Below are positions 13,701 to 26,206 of a DNA stretch of 64,000 nt, piece by piece (positions within the stretch are counted from its first letter, which is position 1; each line of letters opens with the position of its first letter). Position numbers and translations under genes: made by a program. The stretch comes from Pseudopyrenochaeta lycopersici (taxonomy: Eukaryota; Ascomycota; Dothideomycetes; Pleosporales; Pseudopyrenochaetaceae): the NCBI GenBank assembly GCA_003313425.1, contig NHZP01000005.1:620001-684000 (forward strand), written 5' to 3'. The notes beneath the pieces are model-generated. The model was given only the letters and a program-made list of their open reading frames with translations. It was not told the DNA's origin and searched no databases.

Positions 13701-14819
13701 AAGCCACAGTTTCTGCAAGGCGTCAATGATATTTCGACAATGGTGCGTTTCCGCAGTCGTGTCGACTTTGATGCATGGTTCCATGCAATGGTCAAACGAA
13801 ATGCAATCACTCAAACCTAGCTACTTCTCACTTTCCCGTAGAGAAAGCCAATCCAAAGCAGCCGACCCGAACTATTGCAGCGTGGGTGATCAGCGAGATC
13901 TCACTGTTACTATCCTACGGCTGTCAGTTATTCCGAGACGCGGGCCCTGCCTCGTGCTAGCCGTCAGCAGCGAATATCTTCCACACAATCATGACTCCGA
14001 GCGGGGTCTCCAGAAGTTTGATCTGCGGTATCCACACGGTTGTACCAAGATGTTTGCGCCGTCAACGATGGAGCGCTAAGAGTCAATGAATCTGATACCC
14101 GATTACTCCAAGTCTTGCCCCATCGACCTCATCGTCGGATCAATACGTCGCTGCAATTGTATGGGCATGAGGAAAGGCGCTCCACCGCCAATATGAAGCC
14201 TGAGCCTTAATCTGAAATTCAGCACATGCGCAATCGTGTTGGGTGTATGCATCAAAATCGCCTGGGCATTGGTTTGCCACAGTGTTGCATCCTGGTCTTG
14301 TTTTCCAAACAATCTGAGCTCCATTAGACGACCTCATCGTAATCAATTGAACCTGTCGGTATCAATCTAGACCTGAATCCGCCTGGCAGATGCTGTATTT
14401 GACAGCAAAAACACACGGACGTTGTGTCTATCCACCCCGGCTTATGGGAGGGGATCCGACAGAGTTGATCCGACTTTGAGACAACGCCATCGCTACCCAT
14501 ATCCCCACGTCTCATCTTCGTTATCATCCGTGACGCATTGGCTCAATACCTCAGCGGCTGGTCTACACGCCTAGCTCGCGCCATCTAACTATAGGCATGG
14601 GAGCTTACTCGGAGGCGCACCCGGCATCTGCACGCCATCAATTTTCGGACTCATGGCTGTACCAGCCAGAATTGGGAACAGGTCCGCGCTCCACATCTCG
14701 TTCTCACGTCAATATGTTACTGCAGTACATCGTTCCGCAAGACATGGTTGTCACAGATCCGGCTCGCGCAGCGCTTGTCATCATGCGGTCCATGCCCAGG
14801 CTACCAGTTTAAATCTCAT

Positions 14820-15143
14820 GTATATCACTGCCTCTTGTTCACATACATATAGGGGTACCTCCTATCCCCCAAGAATATCTTGATCCTAACCTTCCTCCTT
14901 CAGTCCCTTGGGCCAATACTTCATACAACCCTTGTCCATCTTCCCATATAGGACTTCACCACGACCCTAGAGCACTCTATTCCACTTGTGACTCTATCTC
15001 CTTCACTACCCTCCGGAGGTTCGACATTCCCTCCTCCTCCTCAAAACCCCTCCGAGTGAACCGCCCTTGTCCCTAGCGACCGTGGCGTACATTTCTCTCT
15101 CTTCCTTTTATTGATTCATTGCCCTTGCCATACCTTCGCCATC
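14820..15143 (+). promoter_or_regulatory. PKS promoter and 5' leader, pyrimidine-rich
   Basis: The stretch before the PKS start codon has a TATATCA sequence near 14820 and then a long C+T-rich tract from about 14880 to 15140, with repeated CCTCCTCCTC-like blocks and CTCTCTCTTCC just before the start. CT-rich tracts near transcription starts are common in highly expressed fungal genes. No CMR1 binding site is assigned because I cannot verify a consensus. Confidence 0.45.
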
Positions 15144-18100
15144 ATGAATCTACTCGTCTTTGGAGATCAGACTGCCGACCAATATCCGCTCTTGCGGAAG
15201 GCGTGCACATGGAAGAACAATTCAGCCCTCACAACATATTTAGATAGGATCAGTGTTGTCATCCGGGAAGAAGTACAGAAGCTTCCACGGACACAACGAG
15301 ATCAGATCCCTGACTTCTTAACCACCTGGGATCTAATTGAGGCATACTATGCCAAGGGATCAAAAGTTCCTGAGCTAGAAAGCTGTATGGTGACGATCGC
15401 ACAACTGGCACAGTACATTGGGTGAGTGAAATAGAATGCTGCTTTTAGGCACCGCTGACTTTGCAGGTACTATGGGGAGAACCCATCAGAATTGCCGAAT
15501 CCGGCGAACACAAGAGTGGTCGGTCTCTGCACCGGCTTACTCGCAGGAGCTGTTGTTGCGTCTGCCCGGTCCTTGAGTGAATTGTTGCCGCTCGCCACAG
15601 AGGCTGTCCGAATTGCTTTCCGCGCTGGTACCTGCGTAGGAGCGGCAAAGAATGCTCTAGAGCAGACATCGACCTCGAAGGAGAGTTGGTCCACCATTGT
15701 AACTGGTATTTCTGAGAACGCTGCAAAGGACGCTCTTGCCATGTTTCACCATGAAAGACGGATACCATCGACGGCGCAAGCTTATGTTAGTGCCGTTAGT
15801 GTCATGGCTCTAACCATCAGTGGCCCACCATCCACGACGAAACGCCTATTTCAGGAGGTCGAAGCATTCAAAAACAATACTCACGTACCTATTCCTGTGT
15901 TTGCGCCATATCACGCCCCCCACATCTACGGTGAGGCCGACATCGACCGCATCTTGGATAAGGCCGCTATCAGACACCTGCAGCAGTTCCGCCCACTTGC
16001 CCTAGTACACTCCGCTAATCACGGAAAATGCCACACCGCCACCGGGACCCTCGACTTGATCAGACTCGCTTTGGGCGAAATTTTGCTCGAGCCTGTGCGA
16101 TGGGATAGCCTCCTTAGTGAGGTGGTTTCCCAAGTTACCGCTGCAGGTAGCGCAGAGTGCGCTGTCTCTGCAGTTGGCGTCACGAACGTCGCCAACAGCC
16201 TTGCTTCCGCTTTGAAATCAGGTGGTCAAACATCGATCACGGTTCGTGACCACTCTTCGTGGGTTGCGACGACCGATGACAGCCGTGGCCGCACTCAGAA
16301 TGACAAGATCGCCATTGTTGGCATGTCAGGCCGCTTTCCAGGCGCTGCAAGCCCTGATAAACTCTGGGAGTTGCTTGAAAAGGGCCTGGATGTCCATCGT
16401 GAAGTTCCTGCAGATCGCTTCGATGCTCAAGCACATTGTGATCCCTCCGGTAAGGGAAAGAACAAGAGCCACACTCCATATGGCTGTTTCATCGAAGAGC
16501 CTGGTCTATTCGATCCTCGGTTCTTCAATATGTCACCACGTGAAGCCGCGCAAACTGACCCAATGGGTCGATTGGCTCTTACAACGGCCTATGAGGCTCT
16601 TGAGATGTCTGGTTACGTCCCCAACCGCACACCCTCGACTAAGCTTCACCGGATCGGAACCTTCTATGGTCAAACGTCTGACGACTGGCGTGAGATCAAT
16701 GCTGCTGAGAACATTGACACCTACTTTATCACGGGTGGTGTACGAGCATTTGCACCGGGTCGAATCAACTATTACTTCAAGTTCTCCGGTCCATCTTATA
16801 GCATTGACACTGCTTGCTCATCTTCCCTAGCAGCCATTCAGCTCGCTTGCACTTCACTTTGGGCGGGCGATTGTGACACTGCTTGCGCTGGTGGTTTGAA
16901 TGTTTTGACTAATCCAGACATTTTCTCCGGCCTCAGCAAGGGCCAGTTCTTATCAAAGACTGGCAGTTGCAAGACTTACGACAATGACGCCGATGGTTAC
17001 TGCCGTGGCGATGGTTGTGGCTCAGTGGTACTCAAGCGTTACGAGGACGCCATTGCAGACAATGACAATATCCTTGGATGCATCCTCGGTGCCGCAACCA
17101 ACCACAGCGCGGAAGCTGTTTCAATCACGCACCCTCATGCTGGTGCGCAGGAGTTTCTCTACAATAAAGTCCTCTCCAATGCTGGTGTAGATGCCCATGA
17201 CATCAGTTACGTTGAGATGCACGGGACTGGTACCCAGGCGGGTGATGGTATTGAGATGACCTCTGTCACAAACGCCTTCGCTCCGCGTCACCGTCAGCGT
17301 CGCCCCGACCAAACTCTTCATCTTGGGGCTATTAAGGCAAATATAGGGCATGGGGAGGCTGCTTCTGGTATCAATTCCCTCATTAAGGTCTTAATGATGA
17401 TGAAGAAGAACGCCATCCCTGCCAACGTTGGTATCAAAGGTGTTATGAACAAGACCTTCCCCAAAGATCTACTACAACGAAATGTTCACATCGAGACTAC
17501 TCAAGTCGCTTGGCCACGCAATGGTACCGAGAAGCGGAAGTTGTTTTTGAATAATTTCTCTGCGGCTGGTGGCAACACTGCTGTCATTCTTGAAGACGGG
17601 CCACTGCGCGAGAGTCCTAAGGGAGTCGACCCTCGCAGCATGCACACGGTCACCGTAAGTGCCAGATCCATCGCTTCGCTCAAGAAGAACATCAACAACC
17701 TTATGGACTTCCTCGACGAGAATCCGGAAACTACTCTGCCGAGCTTGGCTTACACAACCACTGCCCGCCGTATCCAACATAACTATCGTGTCGCTGTCTG
17801 TGTATCCGATCTTTCCAAGGTCAAAGACGCCCTGAAGGCACAGCTCAAGGATACCTACAGTCCCCTCCCGATGGTCCCTACCAAAACCGCCTTCACCTTC
17901 ACAGGTCAAGGATCGCAATACACGGGTCTTGGCCAGAAGTTGTATGAGGAGTTGGACTCCTTCAAGGTCGATATCGATCAGCTCGATAATTTTGCTCGTT
18001 TGCATTCACTTCCATCTTTCCTTCCGCTGTTGACGGGTGTGGATGTAGCCACACTCTCTCCAGTGGTCGTACAGCTTGGTATGGCTTGCATCCAGGTTGC

Positions 18101-21100
18101 CCTTGCCCGTATGTGGGCATCTTGGGGTGTTACTCCTACTGCTGTCATTGGCCACAGCCTTGGTGAATATGCCGCCCTTCATGTGGCTGGGGTCATCTCT
18201 GCTAGCGACATGGTCCTCCTGGTTGGTCGCCGCGCTCAACTCCTTGAGCAGGAATGCACTGCCAATACGCACGGCATGCTTGCCGTCAAGGGTAGCGCAG
18301 ATTCCATTAGGGCAGCTTTGGGCGGCAAAATGACCGAGATTGCTTGCATGAACGGTCCTGAGGAAACCGTTCTTTGTGGAACCGCTGAGGTCATCGAATC
18401 TACCAGTCAACTTCTCTCCGGCGAGGGTTTCAAAGCTACGAAGTTGCAAGTGCCGTTTGCATTTCACTCGGCCCAGGTTGAGCCAATTCTTGAGAAATTC
18501 AAGGATATTGCTGCATCTGTCATCTTCAGCAAACCGGAGGTACCTGTCATGTCGCCCCTCACTGGTCAGGTCATCCGTGAGTCCGGGATCATCGGCCCCG
18601 CCTACCTTGCCCGCCACGCTCGTGAGACCGTCAACTTCTGGGCTGCTCTTGCAACTGGACAAGAAGAGAAGTTGTTCGATGGAAAGACCGCCTGGCTCGA
18701 GATTGGTGCTCACCCTGTCTGCAGCGGTATGGTAAAGGCTAGCCTAGGTGGAGCGCCTTGCACTGCCGGTTCACTCCGCCGTAGCGAAGACCCGTGGAAG
18801 ACCCTTTCCAACAGCATTGCCACCCTATACCTTGCTGGTGTCTATTTCGACTTCAACGAGTACCACAGGCTCTTCAACGGTGCCCATGAGATGTACACAT
18901 TGCCAACTTACGCATTCGACAACAAGAAGTACTGGCTGGACTACCACAACAACTGGACTCTTACCAAGGGCGAGGCTCTTCAGGCTGCTGAGCTCAAGGC
19001 AATTGAGGCGGCACCTGTTGAAGAGGCACCATCCAAATTATCCACAACTTCTTGCCACAAGATCGTGCAAGAGGAGCTCCATGCTAACTCTGGTACTGTT
19101 GTCGTCCAGTCCGATCTTTCCGATCCCAAGCTAAAGGCTACCATCACCGGGCACCAAGTCAATGGCACTCCGCTCACTCCATCATCACTCTATGCCGACC
19201 AAGCCATGACTGTGGCTGATTACCTCTACCAGCAACTTCGGCCTGGTATGCCAACTCCCGGTCTCAATGTTTGTGCAATGGAGGTTACCAAGACCTTGAT
19301 TCCTCAGTATCCTCCTCCAGCGGCTGGCCAGCATCTACAGATCGAGGGTCATGCAGACCTTGAGAACAATCAAGTTAGCATCAAGTTCCGCACAGTGACA
19401 GCTGATGGCTCCAAGGTTCTTGTTGAGCACGCTGTTGGTCTTGTGAAATACGAAGATGTCAACGCATGGAAGGAAGAGTGGGGTCGCATCCAGTACATGG
19501 TGCAGGCTCAGATTGACTTGCTCAAGCAGAAGCTGGAAACTGGTGCCGCCCATAAAGTTCTCCGTGGCATGGCTTACAAGTTATTCAAGGCACTTGTGAC
19601 CTATGCCGACAACTACCGTGGCATGGAAGAGGTCATCCTGGATGGTCAGCAGACAGAAGCCACCGCTCAGGTCCAATTCCAGACTACCGCTGCTGATGGC
19701 GAGTTTCTCTGCTCCCCGTACTGGATCGATAGTTTGGCTCATCTTTCCGGGTTCATCGTCAATGCTTCGGATCGCCTTGACTCAGAGAACTCGGTATACA
19801 TCTCTCATGGGTGGGGCTCCATCAAGATTGCGAAGCAACTCTCTCCTGAGAAGAAGTACCGCTCTTATGTCCGCATGCAGCCTGCCCCTGGTAACATCTC
19901 TGTCGGTGATGTCTATATCATGGAAGGCAATGAGATTATCGGCATGGTCATGGGTCTGAAGTTCCAGAACATTCCTCGCCGTGCTCTCAACATCATGATG
20001 CCTCCTGCGAGCAAGTCCGTCGCAGCCTCGGCTGCAAAGTCGATTGCTCAGCCTGCGTCTGCTAAAGTCGTTCCTGTAGCTTCTATCAAGGCCCAGCCCG
20101 CTCTGATAAAGGCTGCAAAACCAGTCGCTAAAGTTGTAGCGAAGCCTTCCAAGGTAGCGAAGACTGCAAAGGTAGTCAACACCGGTGTAACAGCCAAGGT
20201 GATGAAGATTATCGCCGAAGAGACTGATGTCGATATGACTGAGCTTGTTGAGGAGGCTGCATTCGAAAATCTTGGTGTTGACTCGCTCCTCTCATTGACT
20301 ATCTCGGCCAGGTTCCGTGAGGAGCTGGAGCTAGATATCCCCTCTTCACTCTTTACCGACTGCGCCACGGTCGGTGAATTAAAGAAGCACTTCGCCCAGT
20401 ACGATGGTGGTGTCACCATTGTCGATGATGATTGTGCGTCCGACACTACCGATGAGCCTTCTGATTCCTCCACGCCCTATGAGCCTGCTACCGCCAGCAC
20501 CCCAGCTAGCTCCGCTCCTAGCATCGCCGACAATGATATCGAGGTCAAAGTTTCTAGTGAAACTGTCATTGATGGTTCACCTAGCCTCGCTCGCAAGCTC
20601 GTGGCTGAAGAGATGGGCGTCGATGTTTCCGAAATCACAGACGACCTCGATCTCACCGATATTGGCATGGACTCCTTGATGAGCTTGACAATCTTGGGCA
20701 GCATGCGAGAACAGACTGGCCGAGACTTGCCCGCAGACTTTCTTACCGTCAACGTCACTATCAAAGACATCGAGACTGCTCTTGGTATGCGCCCCCAGCC
20801 GACGCAGCAGGTCAAGGTCACAGCAAAAGTTGCTCCCAAGATTTCGTCCAAACCGCCTCAACTCTCTGAGGTGAACAGGAAGCTTGCTAAAGTCATTGAC
20901 ATCTCCCAATTACCTCCTTCTAACTCGGTCTTACTCCAGGGTAACCCAAGAGTTGCTACCAAGAAGTTCTTCCTGATTCCCGATGGCTCCGGTAGTGCGA
21001 CTAGTTATATCTCTATTCCCAACATCTCGCCCGACATGGCTGTGTACGGTCTTAACTGCCCGTTCATGAAGTGCCCCGAGAAATGGAACTGTGGTGTTGA

Positions 21101-21751
21101 GGGCGTCTCAGCCCTCTATCTCCAGGAAATCAAGCGTCGCCAACCCCAGGGACCATATATCATCGGTGGGTGGTCCGCTGGTGGTGTCATGGCCTACGAA
21201 GTCGCCCAACAACTCGTCAACTCGGGTGAGAAGGTGGAGAGCCTTGTACTCATCGACGCGCCATGCCCCGTCGCTCTTGATCCTCTCCCAGCCCGTCTCC
21301 ATATTTTCTTCGATCAGATTGGTCTACTCGGTACTGGCAAGCCTGGAGGTACGCCGTCGTGGCTGCTACCTCACTTCGCGTCTGCGATCCAAAACCTCAA
21401 AGACTATGACCCAACGCCTATGAACCCTAGTATTGCGCCGCCTGTTCTTGCAATCTGGTGCACTGATGGCGTATGCCCTAACCCTGATGATCCTCGTCCA
21501 CCGCCGGGTGAGGGCGAAGACCCAGCGCCTATGAAATGGCTACTCAACAACCGCACGAACTTCGATGACAATGGCTGGGCGCAGCTGTTGCCGAAGGAGA
21601 ATTTTGAGTATGCTGTCATGGGTGGCAATCATTTCACGATGATGAAGGGTGATCACGTAAGCTACATCTTCATCTACCATATGAACTCTTACTGATGTAT
21701 TGTTAGGGAGCCACATTAGGCAAACTTATTCAAAAGGGTCTGAAGCTATGA
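15144..21751 (+). CDS. PKS1: Non-reducing polyketide synthase, DHN-melanin T4HN synthase type (SAT-KS-AT-PT-ACP-ACP-TE)
   Basis: Condenses malonyl units and cyclises the chain to 1,3,6,8-tetrahydroxynaphthalene, the first step of DHN-melanin synthesis (known for pksA/PKS18/PKS1 orthologues). Exons 15144-15421, 15467-21656 and 21707-21751 give 2170 aa. Introns of 45 and 50 bp lie in the SAT region and just after the TE motif HFTMMKGDH. Visible sites: SAT Cys114 in GLCTG; KS Cys543 in DTACSSS; AT Ser990 in GHSLGEY; PT His1322 in GHQVNG and Asp1514 in YWIDSL; ACP1 Ser1699 in GVDSLLS; ACP2 Ser1829 in GMDSLMS; TE/Claisen cyclase Ser1996 in GWSAGG. All catalytic residues are present, so the enzyme looks intact. 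The start is the Met of MNLLVFGDQ, the usual SAT N-terminus, rather than an in-frame Met-free extension upstream. A Lys/Ala/Val-rich linker precedes ACP1. Neighbouring CMR1 supports the melanin assignment over other naphthol pigments. Confidence 0.95.
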
Positions 21752-24320
21752 GTGCTCTCCCCGAATTAGACTGTATATTTCAATTTGCATGCATTTCCTA
21801 TGTTCAAGTGTTGACACTGGAATGTCGGCGTTAGATGGTTTTTCTCTTTCTTCTAAGGCATGTATTTGATTTGGAGTTGGCAGGCGGTCCGTTGGATGAA
21901 CGGCGTTGAGGTTTATGTTTGTCTATCGTTTGCACACTTACGGAACACATATGAACGTTCTTCGCCGGGCTCGTTTTTCATTATATTTTTCTTTCGGTTG
22001 TTTGTTCTTCTTCCTCTACGTCTAAAAACCGTAATTTAGTCTCCGCAATGGCAAGGGTATACTTCAGAAATCTCCCACCCTCATGCTTGTTCAGTGAACT
22101 TTCATCCACATCATATTGCAGAACATATCTTGAAGCAAAAGTCTCACCGCTAACCGTCTAGTCGCCTATCGCTTCTAAGTTGTGGGAACTATTCTTTTGA
22201 TTCAATTCTACATATCATGAAATCTAGTACACAGAATAGCGCACAAACAACGCAGACACCTCGTTTTTCGCATTTCCTGTATTCCTTCTCTTTGGTCGCA
22301 TCTTCCAGACCTTGCAGGCTCCTCAAGGCATCAACTCCGATTCCCGGATGTACATCGTCCGGCCGCCTCTAATCCGCATGTGTTGAGGTTGTACAAGCCC
22401 CCCACGTTCATTTAAGATCCCAAACCACAGGAGAGATGGTGAGCATCAGAAACGTGCTCAAGTCCCGCATCTCCGTACCAGGTTTGTGCAGAATCGACAC
22501 GCCTCTGATCAGCGCACATACGCGCAAAACATACTCAACTATGCTGCAACCTTCCACCCATGCTGAAACATCTCACCCATGTTTCCACATTGCCATCCAT
22601 GTTGCTGATGCTTCTGCAGAATATCCATGTTGCCACCCCTGGCCCGATGACTGCACCTTCACCCTTGCTGCAGGTACGCAACCCTTGCGGTACTAAGCGA
22701 CGGGTAAATGCCCGCATGAACGGTCGGCGCCAGTTATAACAAGACGATACCCGTTGATCCGCTGCCCAACGGCATATGCACGATAGATGAGGCCCCCTTA
22801 TGTGGTTCCACGGTTTCCCATGCTCAATGCATGCACTTTACTGCAGAGCGGCCGGGCGGGAAGAGATTCAACGGGCAGATCTGGCGTCATCCGGCGCGAA
22901 ACCGGTGGCCCCGGTTTGCCAACGCCCAGCGATTAATATACCGTTTGACATATAGTAGGTGTTGAGGCGTTGCTACCCTATTAAAGACTCACCATATTCA
23001 TGGTCAGAATTTTCGCCTACCCAGGTCTCTCAGTAATCAAAGACCGCAAAATATGCTGAATATTTTAGGCGTTCTGCTATTCCTGAGGTGAGAAGGATTG
23101 GCGAGCAGCGCTTCGAGAAGTGACTTGTCCTTATGGTCATGCATTTTCAAATTATCCAGCGAATTGCTTCTCTTTCAGTTGCCTCCACAATAGAGGTATC
23201 TAAGGGACTTGCGCTTAACACCGAGTACGGGATGACCGTTCAGTGCCTATGGGTGAGACATGCACCCACCAACTTGCTTCAGCAGAGTCTTCCCTTAGAT
23301 TAACCTAGATAAGAGTCAGAAGAGGTTCTTTTAATGCTCTGCTTTGCCGAGGAAATGAATATCACCGTGTAATATAGGAGGTGGAAGAAAGGGCTAAAAA
23401 GTGGATGGTGCATTGTGCCACAGCGCTGCCCACGGAAGTGGTCTATGGGAGCACCGAGCACTCGTTCTTGGTTCACCACTTCCAGTGGACCCTTTGTTCC
23501 AAGTCCCAGGTCGATTAGCCAGCGAAGCATTGATGTTCACAAGGTCCCATACCAGCGCTATGCCAAGTTCAAAAGAAAAAGCGCACGAGGTCGAATATGG
23601 CCGGCTTACCCTCATCCTTGTCTATCGCAGGGTAATCTGTTCAATTCGCAAGTCCTTGATATTGGGTACCACCCAGCCTGGAGCCAAGCTTTTCCAAAAA
23701 CATGGTTCTTGGAGCGAAGGTGCGAAATACCTGTCAAGCTCCTTCAACTCCCGGGTGCATCGACCTGCGAAGCAGCTAGGGCTCTCCGTGAATGTCAAGG
23801 ACCATGGTGAGGTTGGAGTACTACCTAAGCGCACTCGCTTGAGGACGTCTGGTGCTTAGCCACAATGTAGAAGATTGCGTCCGATGCGGAAAGCTTACGA
23901 GCGCAGACAACTCCATATCGCAAGAGCTCCCAAGCGATGCGCCTCACACGTCAGATGCAGACTGACGAGGCCATTCAGCATCGGATGTATTAGTAAATAG
24001 ATTTATGAATATAGTGAGTAATTATCGGGTTGAATATAGGGACGAGAACCTGAAAGTACGCGCAACAGCACCCAAGACCCTTGGTCTACCAAAATGTACC
24101 ACCGATGCAGCAGGTTAGTCGATCTCTACCTGAGATCGAGACACCGCTCTTAAGGGCCGATCAACTATCTTTTGGACATGCGTAGTGCCCGTCTAGAGAT
24201 CTGCAGTGAGGTCGGGGTTGCCTGCAGTCGAACATGCATAACTCCCAATTGTAGATCTTAACCAAGACCTTGAGCACGTCCTAGCTTACAAAACTCGTGG
24301 CGCCCGGTCAGACTCTCACT

Positions 24321-24358
24321 AAGACGGGCATTTCGGAGGCTTCGGGTACGCCCGTCTT
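24321..24358. repeat. Inverted repeat, 9-bp stem and 20-nt loop
   Basis: AAGACGGGC (24321-24329) pairs with GCCCGTCTT (24350-24358). It is followed 20 bp later by a second 9-bp stem, making a tandem hairpin pair. Confidence 0.4.
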
Positions 24359-24377
24359 CTGCTTTCTGTGACCTGAC

Positions 24378-24410
24378 AGCCTGCTGTTATCGGTGACGAC
24401 GCAGCAGGCT
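24378..24410. repeat. Inverted repeat, 9-bp stem and 15-nt loop
   Basis: AGCCTGCTG (24378-24386) pairs with CAGCAGGCT (24402-24410). It lies about 1 kb upstream of the prefoldin gene in non-coding DNA. A structured RNA is possible but unsupported. Confidence 0.4.
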
Positions 24411-25435
24411 AAAGAGGCGGAGGACTATCTCGTAGGCCGCGACAACAAAAATCGTCGCATGATCCTGCTTGAGAACCTGATGCGGGTACAACCTGCAATG
24501 CGCTGGCAGGATTCCTTGGTCGGCGAGGCAGTTGGAGATGTGATATGCTCGGAGGAAAGTGTGGAGTCCCGGGCGTGCAGCTAGCGAGCGCTGAAATCGC
24601 ACTGAAAGTAGCATACATGCAACCGACGATCTGTTCCTTGTGCGACTGCATTGATACAGCTGCTGTTTTCTTTTCAGATGAATAAGATCTCGCTCATGTA
24701 TCAATACAGCCAGCCTTGTGCGCCGACAGGAAAACCCTTAGCATGTCTATTGACGGCCTATGTTTGCGATTTCAACAGATTTTGGCGATCGATGTGACAA
24801 CTTCTCTCGTGTTGGTTCTGCAAATGACGGTCTTCAGTAGTTCGGAAAGGACAAAGTAGGGATTGAACCTTATCGCTAGCATTCCAAATGTGTCGGTCAG
24901 CTCGTTGTGCTAACCCATTCCTTATCCGTATACGCTGAGATGGCCTCATGGTTAGTGCTAGAAGATGTCAGTGCAGCTGGCGTGGATCATCTGCGCAGCT
25001 CGGTCAAAATTCATGCTCAGATGCACTAAAGCCTCACTACCGTGTTTGTTGGCGTCGGACACATTGTATTCCGAGAGTATGTTCGCATTGCGCCGAGGTT
25101 GCTCGTATTTGGGACCCATGGTACCTGATCTTGACCACACGCCACCTCGTTCTTGGTGGTTGTGCTAGGCTTGAGGTTCACCCATGCCGAATTGGGAAGT
25201 CACTTGTGAATATCTGAAATAGTGAAGCCAAGCATCGCGAGCTAATTCACGTGGCAATTCACCCTGCGAGAAAGGCGTGAGCCAGGTGGTAAGCAAGCGG
25301 GGTGGGGCGGAGGTACTCTGAGGCCAAGGATTGAGGGCGGAAGGCGGGGTCCAGCACTTGCACAATGCAAACACATCAAACTCGAATATCAAAGTGCGGG
25401 AACTCACAACCTTTGGTGCATGCTTCTGAATCGCG

Positions 25436-26206
25436 ATGGCGACCGTAGCCAAAGGCGAAAGGTGTGTTTGGTCACTCTTCGAAGATAATTTGGGCCTTGT
25501 TAATATGCAATAGCAGCAGAGATGCGCCAACAAACCCCCGCGGCATTCCCCACGCCCCGTTCGTCGACCGCGTCGAGGACTATGTGACCAATCGCTCTGA
25601 GGTGGAAAGCACCATAAACAGCTTCAAAGAAATGATTTCGTATGCTTGGCTACGTACAATGTAGTTCGGGAACAGTGGAGTCTAATATGGCGTCTCAGAA
25701 AATATCAATTCATGCAACAAAACACCCAGCGACGCGCAGCAGGACTCAAGGACAAGATCCCAGATATCCAGAAGACACTAGAAACAGTACGCTTCCTCAA
25801 GTCAAGGGATGCCGATGCAGAGCCTCTAGAGACAACCTTTGAGCTCAACGACACCCTCTACGCTAAAGCAGAAGTCCCTCACACAGACGAGGTCTACCTC
25901 TGGCTCGGTGCCAACGTTATGCTTGCGTACCCCATCTCCGAAGCCGAAGAGCTGCTTAATTCAAAGCTCTCGACAGCGAAAAACAGTCTGAGTACGTGTG
26001 AGGAGGACCTGGATTTCTTGAGGGAGCAGATCACGGTATGATTCCGGCAACCCTGAAGCAGACGCCGCAAGTTTTGCTGACAAATTTCACAGACCTTGGA
26101 GGTTGCATTCGCACGAGTCTACAACTGGGACGTGGCGCAGCGAAGGAAAGAGCGTGAGGGTGGCGATTCAATAGAGGACAAGAAGGGTGGCTCGCCGAAT
26201 GGATGA
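25436..26206 (+). CDS. PAC10: Prefoldin subunit 3 (PAC10/VBP1)
   Basis: Alpha-type subunit of the cytosolic hexameric prefoldin chaperone that hands nascent actin and tubulin to the CCT chaperonin. Exons 25436-25461, 25514-25639, 25699-26035 and 26093-26206 give 200 aa, with GT-AG introns of 52, 59 and 57 bp. Diagnostic sequence includes NPRGIPHAPFVDRVEDYV near the N-terminus, then the KYQFMQQNTQRRAAGLKDKI helix, a central beta-hairpin part (KAEVPHTDEVYLWLGANVM) and a second coiled-coil helix ending with YNWDVAQRRKE. Length and two-helix layout fit the family. The first acceptor is a run of three AGs (TAGCAGCAG), all in frame, so the number of residues after Ser9 can vary. It converges on COG3. 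Confidence 0.92.

Larger units (their letters stand above)
2902..15143. other. Gene-free spacer between CMR1 and the melanin PKS
   Basis: About 12.2 kb without a convincing gene. Reading frames are short (nearly all under about 180 codons), overlap one another on both strands, and show no family motif, no plausible intron set and no compositional sign of coding. I also see no transposase, reverse transcriptase or integrase motif and no strongly AT-rich RIP-like block. It holds the CMR1 and PKS promoters at its two ends and scattered small palindromes, listed separately. It may carry distal regulatory elements or non-coding transcripts of the melanin locus; that is inference. Confidence 0.6.
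21752..25435. other. Gene-free stretch after the PKS
   Basis: About 3.7 kb without recognisable coding. The longest frame (about 150 codons near 23401-23859) has no motif and is matched by similar frames on other strands. The first few hundred bases should hold the PKS 3' UTR. Small palindromes occur at 22899-22917 (AAACCGG and CCGGTTT, 5-nt loop) and 24321-24410. Confidence 0.55.

Noticed and set aside
2902..15143. RIP-degraded transposon block
   Set aside because: Base composition stays mixed with normal GC, and I saw no TpA-rich degradation or remnants of transposon proteins by eye. A repeat search is needed to exclude it fully.
18006..18713. 235-codon minus-strand frame inside the PKS
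   Set aside because: Antisense to the acyltransferase domain. A by-product of codon bias in a long coding exon.
23401..23859. 152-codon plus-strand frame downstream of the PKS
   Set aside because: No motif, no splice support, and similar overlapping frames in other phases.
24924..24970. Possible tRNA (a TGGCCTCATGGTTAGTG-like A-box)
   Set aside because: No matching B-box with GGTTCGA at the right distance and no acceptor stem pairing.
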